Of a stretch of 64,000 nucleotides of DNA, positions 30,860 to 39,437 are shown in pieces. The stretch comes from F23-B02 sp963625685. GTDB taxonomy: Bacteria > Bacillota > Clostridia > Oscillospirales > Oscillospiraceae. The notes under the pieces were generated by a model, which saw nothing but the letters and a program-made list of their open reading frames with translations, made no database searches and was not told the DNA's origin. Positions within the stretch are counted from its first letter, which is position 1; every line of letters begins with the position of its first letter. Both the position numbers and the translations under genes were made by a program. Where the stretch lies: positions 1-64,000 of the forward strand of contig CAVFTR010000004.1 of NCBI GenBank assembly GCA_963625685.1, written 5' to 3'.

Positions 30860-31828
30860 ATGGAACCTGTCAAAATAGTAAGTAAAGGCAGCTATCATAT
30901 AGGCGGCAAAAAGGTCACGATAAGCGGCAGCGCACCTGTGGCGACTCATTTCTGGCCCGGCGGACCTCCGGTGATCTATGACCCGAACGGAGATTTTCAG
31001 GCGGGACAGATGTACGTGCAGTATACCAATATCGAAGCTCCTGTCGTTCCTTACCCGGTGTGTATGGTGCATGGCGGAGGAGCATCCGGGGCCTTGTGGG
31101 AGACAACGCAGGCCGGCGGCGCCGGCTGGGAATTCATGTTCCTTCAAAACGGCTTCAATGTCAACGTTTCTGACGGAGTTGAGCGTGGACGCTCGTCATG
31201 GGCCCAGTTTCCGGAAATAAATGACGGGCCTCCGATGTTCATGAGCTATGCCGAGCGATGGACAACATACCGTCTGGGCCCCAAGGCCGGCGTCGCCTTT
31301 GAAGGCAGCCGCTTTGACGCGGACAAATACGATCAGTTTATGAAGCAGATGGTTCCCCGCTGGACTACATCAAACGAGATGGTCCAGGCAGCCTATGACG
31401 AATACTTCGGCAGTCTGAACGACGGATATATACTGCTTGCCCATTCCCAGGGCGGATTTTTCTCCCTGAATTCGGTGCTCAAAAAGCCGGAGAACGCAAG
31501 AGGCATAATCCTTGTAGAAAGCTCTTCCACCCTTGATGTCGATAAGGTCGATGTGAGCAGTCTGAAGAACGTGCCGTTTCTGTTTGTATATGGAGATTTT
31601 CTTAAGCCCGAATGGCAGATAGACGGATATGTATGGGCCGGTGACGATGCTTACGAAAGAACGATGCGCGATCTGCACAGTAAGATACTTGAGCTCGGCG
31701 GCGACAGTACATGGCTCGAATTGCCTGAGCACGGTATCTGCGGCAATACCCATGCAATGATGCTTGAGGATAACTCCCGGCAGATCGCAGATATTATCTG
31801 TGACTGGATAAAAGAGCATGTAAAATAA
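30860..31828 (+). CDS. Alpha/beta hydrolase
   Basis: Encodes 322 aa. The oxyanion motif HGGGASG is near residue 71, and the nucleophile elbow AHSQGG (Ser of G/A-x-S-x-G type) near residue 195. The acid and the final His fall in the VYGDFLKPEWQ and LPEHGICGNTHA regions. No signal peptide is seen, so it acts in the cytosol. A broad N-terminal GGPPVIYDPNGDFQAGQMYVQY stretch is typical of a subgroup often annotated as esterases. Probably it releases the acid from an imported ester or amide. Confidence 0.82.
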   Translation: MEPVKIVSKGSYHIGGKKVTISGSAPVATHFWPGGPPVIYDPNGDFQAGQMYVQYTNIEAPVVPYPVCMVHGGGASGALWETTQAGGAGWEFMFLQNGFNVNVSDGVERGRSSWAQFPEINDGPPMFMSYAERWTTYRLGPKAGVAFEGSRFDADKYDQFMKQMVPRWTTSNEMVQAAYDEYFGSLNDGYILLAHSQGGFFSLNSVLKKPENARGIILVESSSTLDVDKVDVSSLKNVPFLFVYGDFLKPEWQIDGYVWAGDDAYERTMRDLHSKILELGGDSTWLELPEHGICGNTHAMMLEDNSRQIADIICDWIKEHVK

Positions 31829-31836
31829 TTAAAGTC

Positions 31837-31867
31837 AAGCGGCCTCCGGTCATGCCGGAGGCCGCTT
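31837..31867 (+). terminator. Terminator of the lyase-symporter-hydrolase operon
   Basis: AAGCGGCCTCCGG pairs perfectly with CCGGAGGCCGCTT around TCATG, nine bases after the stop codon. The T-run is short. Confidence 0.7.
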
Positions 31868-31902
31868 TGGGCTTATTTACGGCGCGAGCCGCCGGGGGCG
31901 GC

Positions 31903-32301
31903 TCACAAGATCCTGAGATTTGAGGGATGGAACTTCGCCGGAACAACGGCTATCTCGTAGCCGTCGGGATCCTCAACGTAATATATGTCCTTCTGAAGCT
32001 CCTCGATGCTGACGAGCCCCAGCTCCTTATGGCGTCTGTAGCTGCCCTCAAAATCATCGGTGACAAAGGCGATATGTACGTTGTTTTCACCCTGCTCATA
32101 GGGCGACTTGCGCTCGCCGTACCAGACAAGGCTTATCATCGTGCCGTTGTGCTCGTCGCTCATAAAGCACAGGATCATGTCAAGCGTGCTCTTCGGATGC
32201 ATACGAAACACCTCTTTCATGCCGAACACCTCGGAATAGAATTTGGCGCTGCGGTCAAGATCCAGAACATTGATGCCAATATGTCCTATAGCGTAACTCA
32301 T
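31903..32301 (-). CDS. Glyoxalase/VOC superfamily protein
   Basis: Encodes 132 aa of one VOC module pair, with IGHIGINVLDLDRSAKFYSEVFGMKEVFR and the metal-binding pattern His...Glu in IGHIG, NNVHIAFVTDDFE and DPDGYEIAVV. This matches lactoylglutathione lyase-like enzymes, which detoxify methylglyoxal-type aldehydes. It follows the XRE gene by nine bases, so both are one transcript. The neighbouring alcohol dehydrogenase and enoate reductase make a reactive-carbonyl function plausible. Confidence 0.85.
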   Translation of the reverse strand: MSYAIGHIGINVLDLDRSAKFYSEVFGMKEVFRMHPKSTLDMILCFMSDEHNGTMISLVWYGERKSPYEQGENNVHIAFVTDDFEGSYRRHKELGLVSIEELQKDIYYVEDPDGYEIAVVPAKFHPSNLRIL

Positions 32302-32310
32302 TTTATTACC

Positions 32311-32646
32311 TCACTGATTGCTGTCAAGCTTGAAGTATTGACGTATGAACGAATCTACCAGCGCAAGCTGGGATTCGCTGAGCTTATCGATCTCGTCAAG
32401 AACGCGGCTCTTTATGGATGAATCCGTCGGGACGAGAAATATCTCTCCCTCTCCGGTCCGGAGCCAGTCGCCGTTGACTTTGAAGGTGTTTTCGATCAGC
32501 AGCTGAAGCCTTGAGTTGAGCGGCATCTTGCCCTGAATGATCCGTGAAAAATAGCCCGGATCGAGATAAAGCGCCTGGGCAAACTGCCGCTGCGACATGT
32601 TCAGCTCCCGAAGCAGCGTTTTCAGATTTTCGTTTATATCAGACAT
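32311..32646 (-). CDS. XRE-family (lambda repressor-like) transcriptional regulator
   Basis: Encodes 111 aa. The HTH_3 domain (NLKTLLRELNMSQRQFAQALYLDPGYFSRIIQGK) occupies residues 7-60, followed by a short C-terminal helix region. It is divergent from the flavin reductase operon, and its own promoter region has a 15-bp inverted repeat overlapping both -35 boxes. Autoregulation and control of both directions are therefore likely. The ligand or signal is unknown. Confidence 0.88.
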   Translation of the reverse strand: MSDINENLKTLLRELNMSQRQFAQALYLDPGYFSRIIQGKMPLNSRLQLLIENTFKVNGDWLRTGEGEIFLVPTDSSIKSRVLDEIDKLSESQLALVDSFIRQYFKLDSNQ

Positions 32647-32673
32647 TTTGATTCCTCATTCTTTTGTGCTTTG

Positions 32674-32749
32674 ATTATATTACAGCACATTGCCTATGTC
32701 AACCTTTTATCAAAAATATGTTGACATAGGCAATATTAAGTGCTAGTAT
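32674..32749. promoter_or_regulatory. Mirror-image divergent promoters with shared operator
   Basis: ATTGCCTATGTCAAC (32689-32703) and its exact complement GTTGACATAGGCAAT (32720-32734) each contain a -35 TTGACA, one per strand. The - strand box pairs with TATAAT at 32674-32679 and the + strand box with TAGTAT at 32744-32749, both with 17-bp spacing. A third half-site-like ATTGCC begins at 32750. A dimer bound at each arm would block both polymerases. The XRE protein encoded alongside is the natural candidate. Confidence 0.75.
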
Positions 32750-32810
32750 ATTGCCATAAGCAACACACGGAATTGCTTGAAGCATCATAACTGTAAAAAG
32801 AAGAAAGGAC

Positions 32811-34784
32811 ATGAAGAAAGTGAAGTACGAAAAACTGTTTACTCCCATTCAGATCAACGGCGTTGAGCTGAAAAACCGCATCGTGATGTCCCCGATGCAT
32901 GACGGCCTTGGCCTGACAGGCGGCGACGTCAACCAGCAGGTCATCGAATATTTTGCTGCCAGAGCAAAGGGGGGCGTGGGCCTTATAATCAACGGCTTTA
33001 CCGTTGTCTGCCCGGACGAGCTGTGCGGCACCGCCGGAGCGGGCCAGTCGCATCTTACGACGCTCGACAACCGCAATTCCTTCCAGCTGCTGGCTGAGAG
33101 ACTGCACGAGTATGACTGCAAGCTCTTCGTTCAGCTGCATCACCCCGGCCGCTCGGTCTATGCTCCTCAGTTTTTGAACGGCGGACGCCAGCCCGTGTCG
33201 AGCACCGCGATGCCCGCATCGCTCAAGGGCGACTCCCATGCCGCTCCCGCCCGCGAGCTTACCGTGCCGGAGATAAAGCAGATAGTCAAGTGCTATGCCA
33301 TCGCCGCTCAGGGCGCGTACACCGCCGGCTGCGACGGCGTGGAGGTACACTGCGCGCACGGCTATCTCTTCTCGCAGTTTATAAATCCCTTCAAGAACGA
33401 GCGTAAGGACGAATACGGCGGAAGCCTTGAAAACTGCTGCCGCATAGCTACCGAGACGCTCGACGCGATACGCAAGGTCGTGCCGAAGAGCTTCCCCGTG
33501 TCCGTCCGTATAAACGGCGCCGAGGGCGATTTCCGACCCAACGGCAAGGAGTGGGATATGAACTACATGAAGGGTGTCGCAAAGCTCCTCGTCGAGCACG
33601 GGGCGGACATGGTCAACGTCTCCATGGGCGGCATCGACTGCATGCCCAACCCCGATATGCGCGCACGCTACCGCGACGATATCATAAAGAACATAAAGGA
33701 GGTCGTCGAGGTCCCCGTTGCGGCGGTCAACTGCCTCAAGACTCCCGAGGAGGCCGAGGGCATGCTCGAGGACGGCGTCGCCGATATGGCGATACTCGGC
33801 CGCCAGCTCATCTGCGACCCCGAGTGGGCAAACAAGGCCCGCAGCGGCCGCGAGGAGGATATACGCCCCTGCCTTTCCTGCAATAACTGCATCCATCATT
33901 CCTCCCTCATGCAGCCTATCCGCTGCGCTATAAATCCCCTTGCCGGCCGCGAGGCCGAGGACAATACGCTCGTACCGGGCTCGGGCAACGCGGTCGTTAT
34001 AGGCGCGGGCCCCGCGGGCATCGAGGCGGCGCTCACGCTTGCTGCCAAGGGCTACAATGTTACAATGTACGAAAAGTCCGGCGTCATCGGCGGCAGCATA
34101 AATCTCGCCGACAAGGCGCCCGGCAAGTTCCGCATGGATCTTCTTCTCGACTACTGGAAGCGTCAGCTCGAGAAGAACGACAAGATCACGGTGAAGCTCA
34201 ACACCGAGATCAGCGACGAAAAGCTCCTTGCGATAAAGCGCGAGCTCGACCCGAAGGTCGTATGCCTCAACGTCGGCGGCAAGCCCGTCGTTCCGCCGAT
34301 GCCCGGCCTTGAGAACGCCGTCACCGCGCATGATATCCTCTCCGGCAAGGTCGCCGTCGAGGGCAAGCGCGTCGTCATCATCGGCGGCGGCATGACCGCG
34401 CTCGAGACCGCCGAGTTCATGGCAGAGCGTAAAAACAGCATAGTCCTGTGCGAGATGATGCCGCAGTTTGCGGCCGACACCTTCATCTACCGCGTCGCAA
34501 AGACCCAGCTGGGCCTTGCCCGTCAGGGCGTGTGCATGAAGCCGCACACCATGGTGCTCGGCGCAGACGAGGAGGGCGTAATGTACCGCGACCTGGTCAC
34601 CGGCCTTGAGGGCGTGCTCCCGGCGGAGGTGATCGTCCTGTCCCTCGGCGTTCGTCCCGACAGAGCGCTGCGCGCAAAGCTTGAGGAGCACTTTGACAAC
34701 GTGGTCGTCCTCGGCGACAGCAACAGGACGGGCACCCTGCAGAACGCGACCGGCGCGACCTTCCACCGGCTCAAGAGAATATAA
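32811..34784 (+). CDS. NADH:flavin oxidoreductase/2,4-dienoyl-CoA reductase-like (old yellow enzyme plus FAD domain)
   Basis: Encodes 657 aa. The N-terminal OYE-like TIM barrel (residues about 1-370, with FTPIQINGVELKNRIVMSPMH and HCAHGYLFSQF) binds FMN. CLSCNNC plus a later Cys bind a [4Fe-4S] cluster, and the C-terminal half has VVIGAGPAGIEAALTLAAKG and VVIIGGGMTALETAEFMAE for FAD and NAD(P). This layout is that of 2,4-dienoyl-CoA reductase, BaiCD/BaiH and related enoate reductases. It reduces activated C=C bonds; the substrate is unknown. It is followed 26 bp later by an iron alcohol dehydrogenase. Confidence 0.88.
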   Translation: MKKVKYEKLFTPIQINGVELKNRIVMSPMHDGLGLTGGDVNQQVIEYFAARAKGGVGLIINGFTVVCPDELCGTAGAGQSHLTTLDNRNSFQLLAERLHEYDCKLFVQLHHPGRSVYAPQFLNGGRQPVSSTAMPASLKGDSHAAPARELTVPEIKQIVKCYAIAAQGAYTAGCDGVEVHCAHGYLFSQFINPFKNERKDEYGGSLENCCRIATETLDAIRKVVPKSFPVSVRINGAEGDFRPNGKEWDMNYMKGVAKLLVEHGADMVNVSMGGIDCMPNPDMRARYRDDIIKNIKEVVEVPVAAVNCLKTPEEAEGMLEDGVADMAILGRQLICDPEWANKARSGREEDIRPCLSCNNCIHHSSLMQPIRCAINPLAGREAEDNTLVPGSGNAVVIGAGPAGIEAALTLAAKGYNVTMYEKSGVIGGSINLADKAPGKFRMDLLLDYWKRQLEKNDKITVKLNTEISDEKLLAIKRELDPKVVCLNVGGKPVVPPMPGLENAVTAHDILSGKVAVEGKRVVIIGGGMTALETAEFMAERKNSIVLCEMMPQFAADTFIYRVAKTQLGLARQGVCMKPHTMVLGADEEGVMYRDLVTGLEGVLPAEVIVLSLGVRPDRALRAKLEEHFDNVVVLGDSNRTGTLQNATGATFHRLKRI

Positions 34785-34810
34785 ACGAAATTCGGAAAGG
34801 AGTAAACATA

Positions 34811-36016
34811 ATGGAAAGCTTCTACACACAGGTCCCTCTTACCTTCTTTGAGGAAGACGCATGGAAAAAGGCCGCAGGCCTCTGCAAGCTCCAGGGCGTG
34901 ACCAAGGCCATGCTCGTTTTCGGCAAGGTCACGCGCAGGACCGGCCTTGCCGATAAGGTCATCGCAAGCTTCGAGTCCATGGCGATAGACGTATACGAAT
35001 GGACAAAGGTAAAGCCCGACCCCAGCTATCACGATATAAACGAGGGCGGCAAGCTCGCCCGCCGGCTCGGCGTGAACGCCGTTATCGGCATCGGCGGCGG
35101 CAGTGCCATGGACACCGCAAAGGGCATCTACGCCATGCTCGGCAATCCCGATACCGACAACATCATGGATCACTGCTTCGGCGGCCGCGGCAAGGCAAAG
35201 CCCATAAAGCGCCCCATGGCGATGCTCGTCATGATCCCCACCACCTCCGGCACGGGCTCCGAGGTCTCCACCGGCGCGGTCATAACCGACGACGAGATAA
35301 ACTACAAGGCTACCCTGGGCGGCCTTCAGATACTGCCCAACGTTGCGCTTCTCGACCCGAAGCTCGACGTCACCATGCCCTTTAACCTCACCGCTCACAC
35401 CGCCTTCGACGCGCTTACCCACGCGATAGAGAGCTATCTCGTCGGCGGCCTTGCTCACAAGGTAAAGCCCCTCATGGGCTTCAACCCGCTTACCGACACC
35501 ATGGGCCTTGAGGCGGCCCGGCTTATCTATGCAAATCTTCCGACCGTGCTCGAGCACCCGGACGATATCGACGCCAGAGCCCAGGTCAAGTACGGCGCGA
35601 TGCTCGCCGGCATCGGCATGTGCCCCGGCGGCCTTACCCTCGGCCACGGCATAGGCCAGCTCTTCGGCGCCCAGTGGCACATCCCCCACGGCCTCGGCTG
35701 CGCGCTCGGCCTTGTCCCGGCCATCCGTCAGGGCGTAAAGGTAGAGCACAACGACCGTGAGCGCTATGCGCGCCTGGCATACAATCTCGGCCTTGAGGTC
35801 TCCGACGCGGCGTCCAAGGAGGACATTGCCGAGGAAATAGCGCAGGCGATAGAGAAGCTCATGGCCATCGCCAGGATACCCACCGTGCGCGAGCTCGGCC
35901 ATAGCCCCGACGAGCTCCCCGCGCTGGTCGAGGCCGGCATGAAGGACCCCCTGAACTTCGTAAGCGTGACTCCCGACGAGCTGCGCGGACACCTCGAATA
36001 TCTCTTCAACAAGTAA
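34811..36016 (+). CDS. Iron-containing alcohol dehydrogenase
   Basis: Encodes 401 aa of the group III (Fe) alcohol dehydrogenase family. The NAD-binding GIGGGSAMDTAKGI is near residue 95. Metal ligands fall in AFDALTHAIESYL and LGHGIGQLFGAQWHIPHGLGCA, which contains the family pattern His-x-x-x...IPHG. It reduces aldehydes or oxidises alcohols. With the enoate reductase it could reduce an unsaturated aldehyde or alcohol completely. AAAGGAG precedes the ATG. Confidence 0.92.
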   Translation: MESFYTQVPLTFFEEDAWKKAAGLCKLQGVTKAMLVFGKVTRRTGLADKVIASFESMAIDVYEWTKVKPDPSYHDINEGGKLARRLGVNAVIGIGGGSAMDTAKGIYAMLGNPDTDNIMDHCFGGRGKAKPIKRPMAMLVMIPTTSGTGSEVSTGAVITDDEINYKATLGGLQILPNVALLDPKLDVTMPFNLTAHTAFDALTHAIESYLVGGLAHKVKPLMGFNPLTDTMGLEAARLIYANLPTVLEHPDDIDARAQVKYGAMLAGIGMCPGGLTLGHGIGQLFGAQWHIPHGLGCALGLVPAIRQGVKVEHNDRERYARLAYNLGLEVSDAASKEDIAEEIAQAIEKLMAIARIPTVRELGHSPDELPALVEAGMKDPLNFVSVTPDELRGHLEYLFNK

Positions 36017-36030
36017 CTTTGCAAAACTGA

Positions 36031-36067
36031 AAAAAGACCTGAAAGCCGAGGGCTTTCAGGTCTTTTT
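36031..36067. terminator. Bidirectional terminator between convergent operons
   Basis: AAAAAGACCTGAAAGCC pairs perfectly with GGCTTTCAGGTCTTTTT around GAG. It lies between the Fe-ADH stop at 36016 and the stop codon of the - strand regulator at 36070. Confidence 0.9.
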
Positions 36068-36069
36068 TT

Positions 36070-37725
36070 CTATGTTTTATCGTCCTCCTGCTCTGCCTGC
36101 TCACGCCTCATGAGCGTGACGAAGACGCGCAGTCGCTGAAGCTTGCCGGAGCCGAGGATGCCGACCATCCCGTAGACGTCCCGGCGATAGGAGTAGATCG
36201 TGCTGGGCTTTTTCCCGAGGCGCTCGGCCAGGCTCTGAACGCTGACGCCGTCGACCATGGCGTCGATCACTGTGCGCCAATCGGGGTCAAGCCGCTGATA
36301 GGCCGAGAGAAAGAGCTGATACTCGTCCGGGTCGATCTCGCCCTTTCGCTTACGGGCCATCCGCTCCGCGTCGGCCTTGGCAGACTCCATTTGCTCCTGC
36401 ATGTCCTGCTTTTCGCTCATGAGCTGTTCGGCCTTGTCTCTGGCGTCCTGCCGCTCGGCCTTCAGAACAGTCACCGTTTCCTCGTGGGAGCGGAGCTTTT
36501 CGGAGATCGGCAGCAGCTCGTCAAAGGTCATCTGCGCGCAGTCCTCGGCCCTGAGCCGCTCGATGTCGCGCAGGATGGGATGCAGGTAGCGGCGGGTGTA
36601 GAACAGACAGCTGGCCACGCCGAAAATGCTCAGCAGCACCAGCAGAGCGCCGACCTGCACGACGCTCTTCAGCAGAAGACGGTCAAAATCGCTTTTCGGT
36701 ATCAGCACCGCCAGAGTGTGCGGCTCAGTATCCCCAACGGCCGCAGTGAACGGCTCGGTGAGCCCAACAAAGGACAGCTCCGCTCCGTCAAATGCCGTAA
36801 GCCCGCCGCGCATGCCGCTCTCGCTGAGCAGCTCGTCCTGCACAAGGCAGTAGCCGCCCGACGGATAGGCCAGCAGGCTCTTCCGGATATCCAGCCCCTC
36901 GGCAGCGTCCGACAGAGTGCAGGCAAGGCTGCTCCCGACGCCGGAGGGCTGGGCGTGATGCACCGAAAAGTAGGTCTGATTGACGGAAAAGCCGCACAGT
37001 CCGTAAACCGTGCCGTCCTTTCCGACCATGGGGACCGTCAGCATGACAGAGCGCTCGGAGGTGCCGGGCAGGGTCATGAGCCTTGCTGTGCGGCAGGCGT
37101 CCTCTATCGGCGCGGCGGCCAGGTCAAGATGAGCGGCAAGCTCGGGGAAATCACGCAGACGGAACTCCTGTGCCCATTTGCGGTGGGGCATGACGCCGTT
37201 GCGCCGTCCAACTTCGGCCATGCCGCGGTACAGCAGCAGGTCGCTGGTGGTGTGCTCGGAATTGCTGCGTTGGACATAGAGCCCTCCGAGGGAGCCCGGC
37301 ACGGGAGACGGACTGAGCGAGGCGTTGAGCATGATAAACGCGCCTGAGCAGTCGGCCTGCCGCGCGTACTGGCAAAGAGGCTCCAGCATTGCCTCCTGTA
37401 GAGACTCCATGGCATCCACATCGCCGCTCAGGGAGCTGAGGTCCGGTGCCTGCCGCTCAATGATGGCGGTCATATCCTCGGACAGATGCACGCCCATGGC
37501 GGAGACGTTGCGCCAGAGCGACGTCATATCGGCGCGGAAGACCTCCATCTGAAAGTCAAGGGAGGTCCTGACCTCCTCGCGCGGACTTTTGAGCCGCCCC
37601 AGCAGCATAAGGGCGGCCAGTAGCACGACCAGCAGCAGCAGCGCCAGTGCGCCCATATAGAGAAACAGCCGCCTCCTCATAGAGGAGTTGGCTTGCTTCA
37701 GCGTTGAAAGGGAAAAGCGGAACAC
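36070..37725 (-). CDS. Membrane-anchored HTH protein with extracellular sensor domain
   Basis: Encodes 551 aa. Helix 1 is at about residues 19-45 (LFLYMGALALLLLVVLL), then an extracytoplasmic domain of about 300 residues without a recognisable catalytic motif, then helix 2 near residues 352-378 (VVQVGALLVLLSIFGVASCLFY). A cytoplasmic region follows with a long coiled coil (about 400-455, rich in K/E/Q) and a C-terminal helix-turn-helix VSVQSLAERLGKKPSTIYSYRRDVYG. There is no kinase or receiver domain, so it may be a one-component transcription factor that senses outside and binds DNA inside. Start is GTG with AGGAGG nine bases upstream. It is downstream of a solute-binding lipoprotein on the same strand. 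Confidence 0.75.
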   Translation of the reverse strand: MFRFSLSTLKQANSSMRRRLFLYMGALALLLLVVLLAALMLLGRLKSPREEVRTSLDFQMEVFRADMTSLWRNVSAMGVHLSEDMTAIIERQAPDLSSLSGDVDAMESLQEAMLEPLCQYARQADCSGAFIMLNASLSPSPVPGSLGGLYVQRSNSEHTTSDLLLYRGMAEVGRRNGVMPHRKWAQEFRLRDFPELAAHLDLAAAPIEDACRTARLMTLPGTSERSVMLTVPMVGKDGTVYGLCGFSVNQTYFSVHHAQPSGVGSSLACTLSDAAEGLDIRKSLLAYPSGGYCLVQDELLSESGMRGGLTAFDGAELSFVGLTEPFTAAVGDTEPHTLAVLIPKSDFDRLLLKSVVQVGALLVLLSIFGVASCLFYTRRYLHPILRDIERLRAEDCAQMTFDELLPISEKLRSHEETVTVLKAERQDARDKAEQLMSEKQDMQEQMESAKADAERMARKRKGEIDPDEYQLFLSAYQRLDPDWRTVIDAMVDGVSVQSLAERLGKKPSTIYSYRRDVYGMVGILGSGKLQRLRVFVTLMRREQAEQEDDKT

Positions 37726-37813
37726 GGGGTCTATCCTCCTGCGCGGTCGTTTTGTCCGGCGTTTTTATACGCTTAAGCCCGATACCGGGGCTGCCGGCGA
37801 TCACAGTGATCTG

Positions 37814-39151
37814 TTATTGTATGGAGCACAGCAGCGCCCAGGTCTCCTCCGCCAGCGCGTCGATATCCTCGCCGGCGGCCGCGCGGGCCGGAAGAGACGC
37901 CTGCATCTGCCGCAGACCGTCGTACAGAGTGCCGAGCCTGCCGTAGTAGCCGTCAAAGCACGGCTCGGAGACGACGGTATAGCTCTCCTGCATGGTTTTC
38001 AGGGCTGCGTAGAGCCGCTGATAGCTCTCCACGGGCTCAGGAAAGCTGTCGTAGTCCGAAATGGCGTCAAACGCGCCGCTGCGCACGGGCATATAGCCGG
38101 TCTGCGCCACAAAGTCAAGGTTGCGCTCGCTTTCCGTCAGCCAGCGGACGAAAAGCGCGGCGGCCTCCGCCTTCTGCTCGGTGGTCCTGTAGGCGCAAAG
38201 ACCCACGCCAGCCTGAGTCATCAGAGCGTCCGCGCCCTCCGTCATGGGCATGGGCAGCACGTGAAGGTCCATCGGCTCCTGCGTGTTGTCCCGATAGGTG
38301 ACGGTATCGTTATAGTAAAGAATGGCCGCGGACGAGCCCAGACCGCACAGCACCTCGCCGGTCATGACCTGCGTGTTGGAGTAGAGGTCCGAGACCACGA
38401 CGTGCCCCTGTGCCAGAGCGCGGGCAAACTGCATCCAGCTCGCCTTGAAGATCTCATTTTCCGTGTCGTACCAGCCGCTTTCGGTATACAGCTCCTGCGC
38501 GCCGTGCTCCAGCGCATTGAGCTCGACGGCGCGTATGGGGTAGTCCAGCGCGCAGAAGGGCTTGCCCGAGCTGCTGTAATAGGTCGCGGCGGCATCGTAA
38601 AAGCCATCCCAAGTTGAAAGATCGTCATAGCTGACGCCGCTGGCCTCGGAAAAACGGGCAAAGCCGCTGCCGTTGAACATAAGAAGCTGCGTGGACTTTG
38701 AAGAGGGGAACACCAGCAGCCTGCCGTCCTCGGCCGTGCCGTCGGCCAGAAAGCCGGGAACGAAATCGGAAAGCTCCTCTGCGCTGAACTGTTCGTTCCA
38801 GTCGACAAGGTTCTCCTCTCCGAGCTCGAGCGCGTCGGAGATATGGCAGGTGAAGATATCCGGCATGGCCTGCACATCGGCTCCGCCGCTCTGCGCCTTC
38901 TTGAGATAGCTGCCGATCTTGGAGGCGCTGCTCCGGTCCGTGACCTTCACCTGTACGCCGTGCTCGGCACCGACCGTGCGGTTGAACTCCTGCACCAGCA
39001 TATCCATGGGCGAGCCGGTCTGCTCGCCGTAGACATGCCAGAAGGTCAGCTGGACCGGCTCGTCTTTGTCGAGCAGGGTCTTTTCTCCGCAGCCGGAGAG
39101 GACAAAAATGAGCGCTGCAAGCAGCAGCGGGAAAACGATGCGCTTTTTCAT
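37814..39151 (-). CDS. Extracellular solute-binding lipoprotein (ABC-type)
   Basis: Encodes 445 aa. The signal peptide ends in the lipobox LSGC (Cys near residue 21), so it is lipid-anchored outside the membrane. The rest is a family-1 solute-binding fold (VQLTFWHVYGEQTGSPMDMLVQEFN, then FPSSKSTQLLMFNGSGFARF). No ABC permease or ATPase gene is adjacent. Instead the next gene is the membrane HTH protein, which suggests the protein presents its ligand to that sensor. ATG 39151 is preferred because GGAGG is eight bases upstream, while the TTG further out overlaps the ribosome site. Confidence 0.85.
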   Translation of the reverse strand: MKKRIVFPLLLAALIFVLSGCGEKTLLDKDEPVQLTFWHVYGEQTGSPMDMLVQEFNRTVGAEHGVQVKVTDRSSASKIGSYLKKAQSGGADVQAMPDIFTCHISDALELGEENLVDWNEQFSAEELSDFVPGFLADGTAEDGRLLVFPSSKSTQLLMFNGSGFARFSEASGVSYDDLSTWDGFYDAAATYYSSSGKPFCALDYPIRAVELNALEHGAQELYTESGWYDTENEIFKASWMQFARALAQGHVVVSDLYSNTQVMTGEVLCGLGSSAAILYYNDTVTYRDNTQEPMDLHVLPMPMTEGADALMTQAGVGLCAYRTTEQKAEAAALFVRWLTESERNLDFVAQTGYMPVRSGAFDAISDYDSFPEPVESYQRLYAALKTMQESYTVVSEPCFDGYYGRLGTLYDGLRQMQASLPARAAAGEDIDALAEETWALLCSIQ

Positions 39152-39231
39152 GGAAACGGCCTCCAAACCGGGTGCCCGCCTGAAAATATACTCCGATCCC
39201 GGGGAAATGTGAAGAATTTTTTAACTTCGGT

Positions 39232-39255
39232 ACCCTAATTTGAACGAATTAGGGT
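39232..39255. promoter_or_regulatory. 24-bp perfect palindrome between sensor pair and zinc-ribbon cassette
   Basis: ACCCTAATT and AATTAGGGT flank a TGAACG centre, giving a perfect inverted repeat. It lies 80 bp upstream of the lipoprotein start and 180 bp upstream of the first zinc-ribbon gene, in a region with no T-run after it. It is a good candidate operator for the membrane HTH protein or another dimeric regulator. Confidence 0.55.
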
Positions 39256-39437
39256 TAACAAGCGGGGCTGTCTATGCTATGTTCGAGTCAAATAAGGGCG
39301 GCAGCACTCGTCGCGGCGGCCGTCAGACGAACAGAAGAACGATTAAAATAAATGAATTATTTATGATCATCATAACACACCCCGCGGCATTTTGACAAGA
39401 CGAAAAACCGGAAGGAAACAAGAAAGGAGGGACACGG

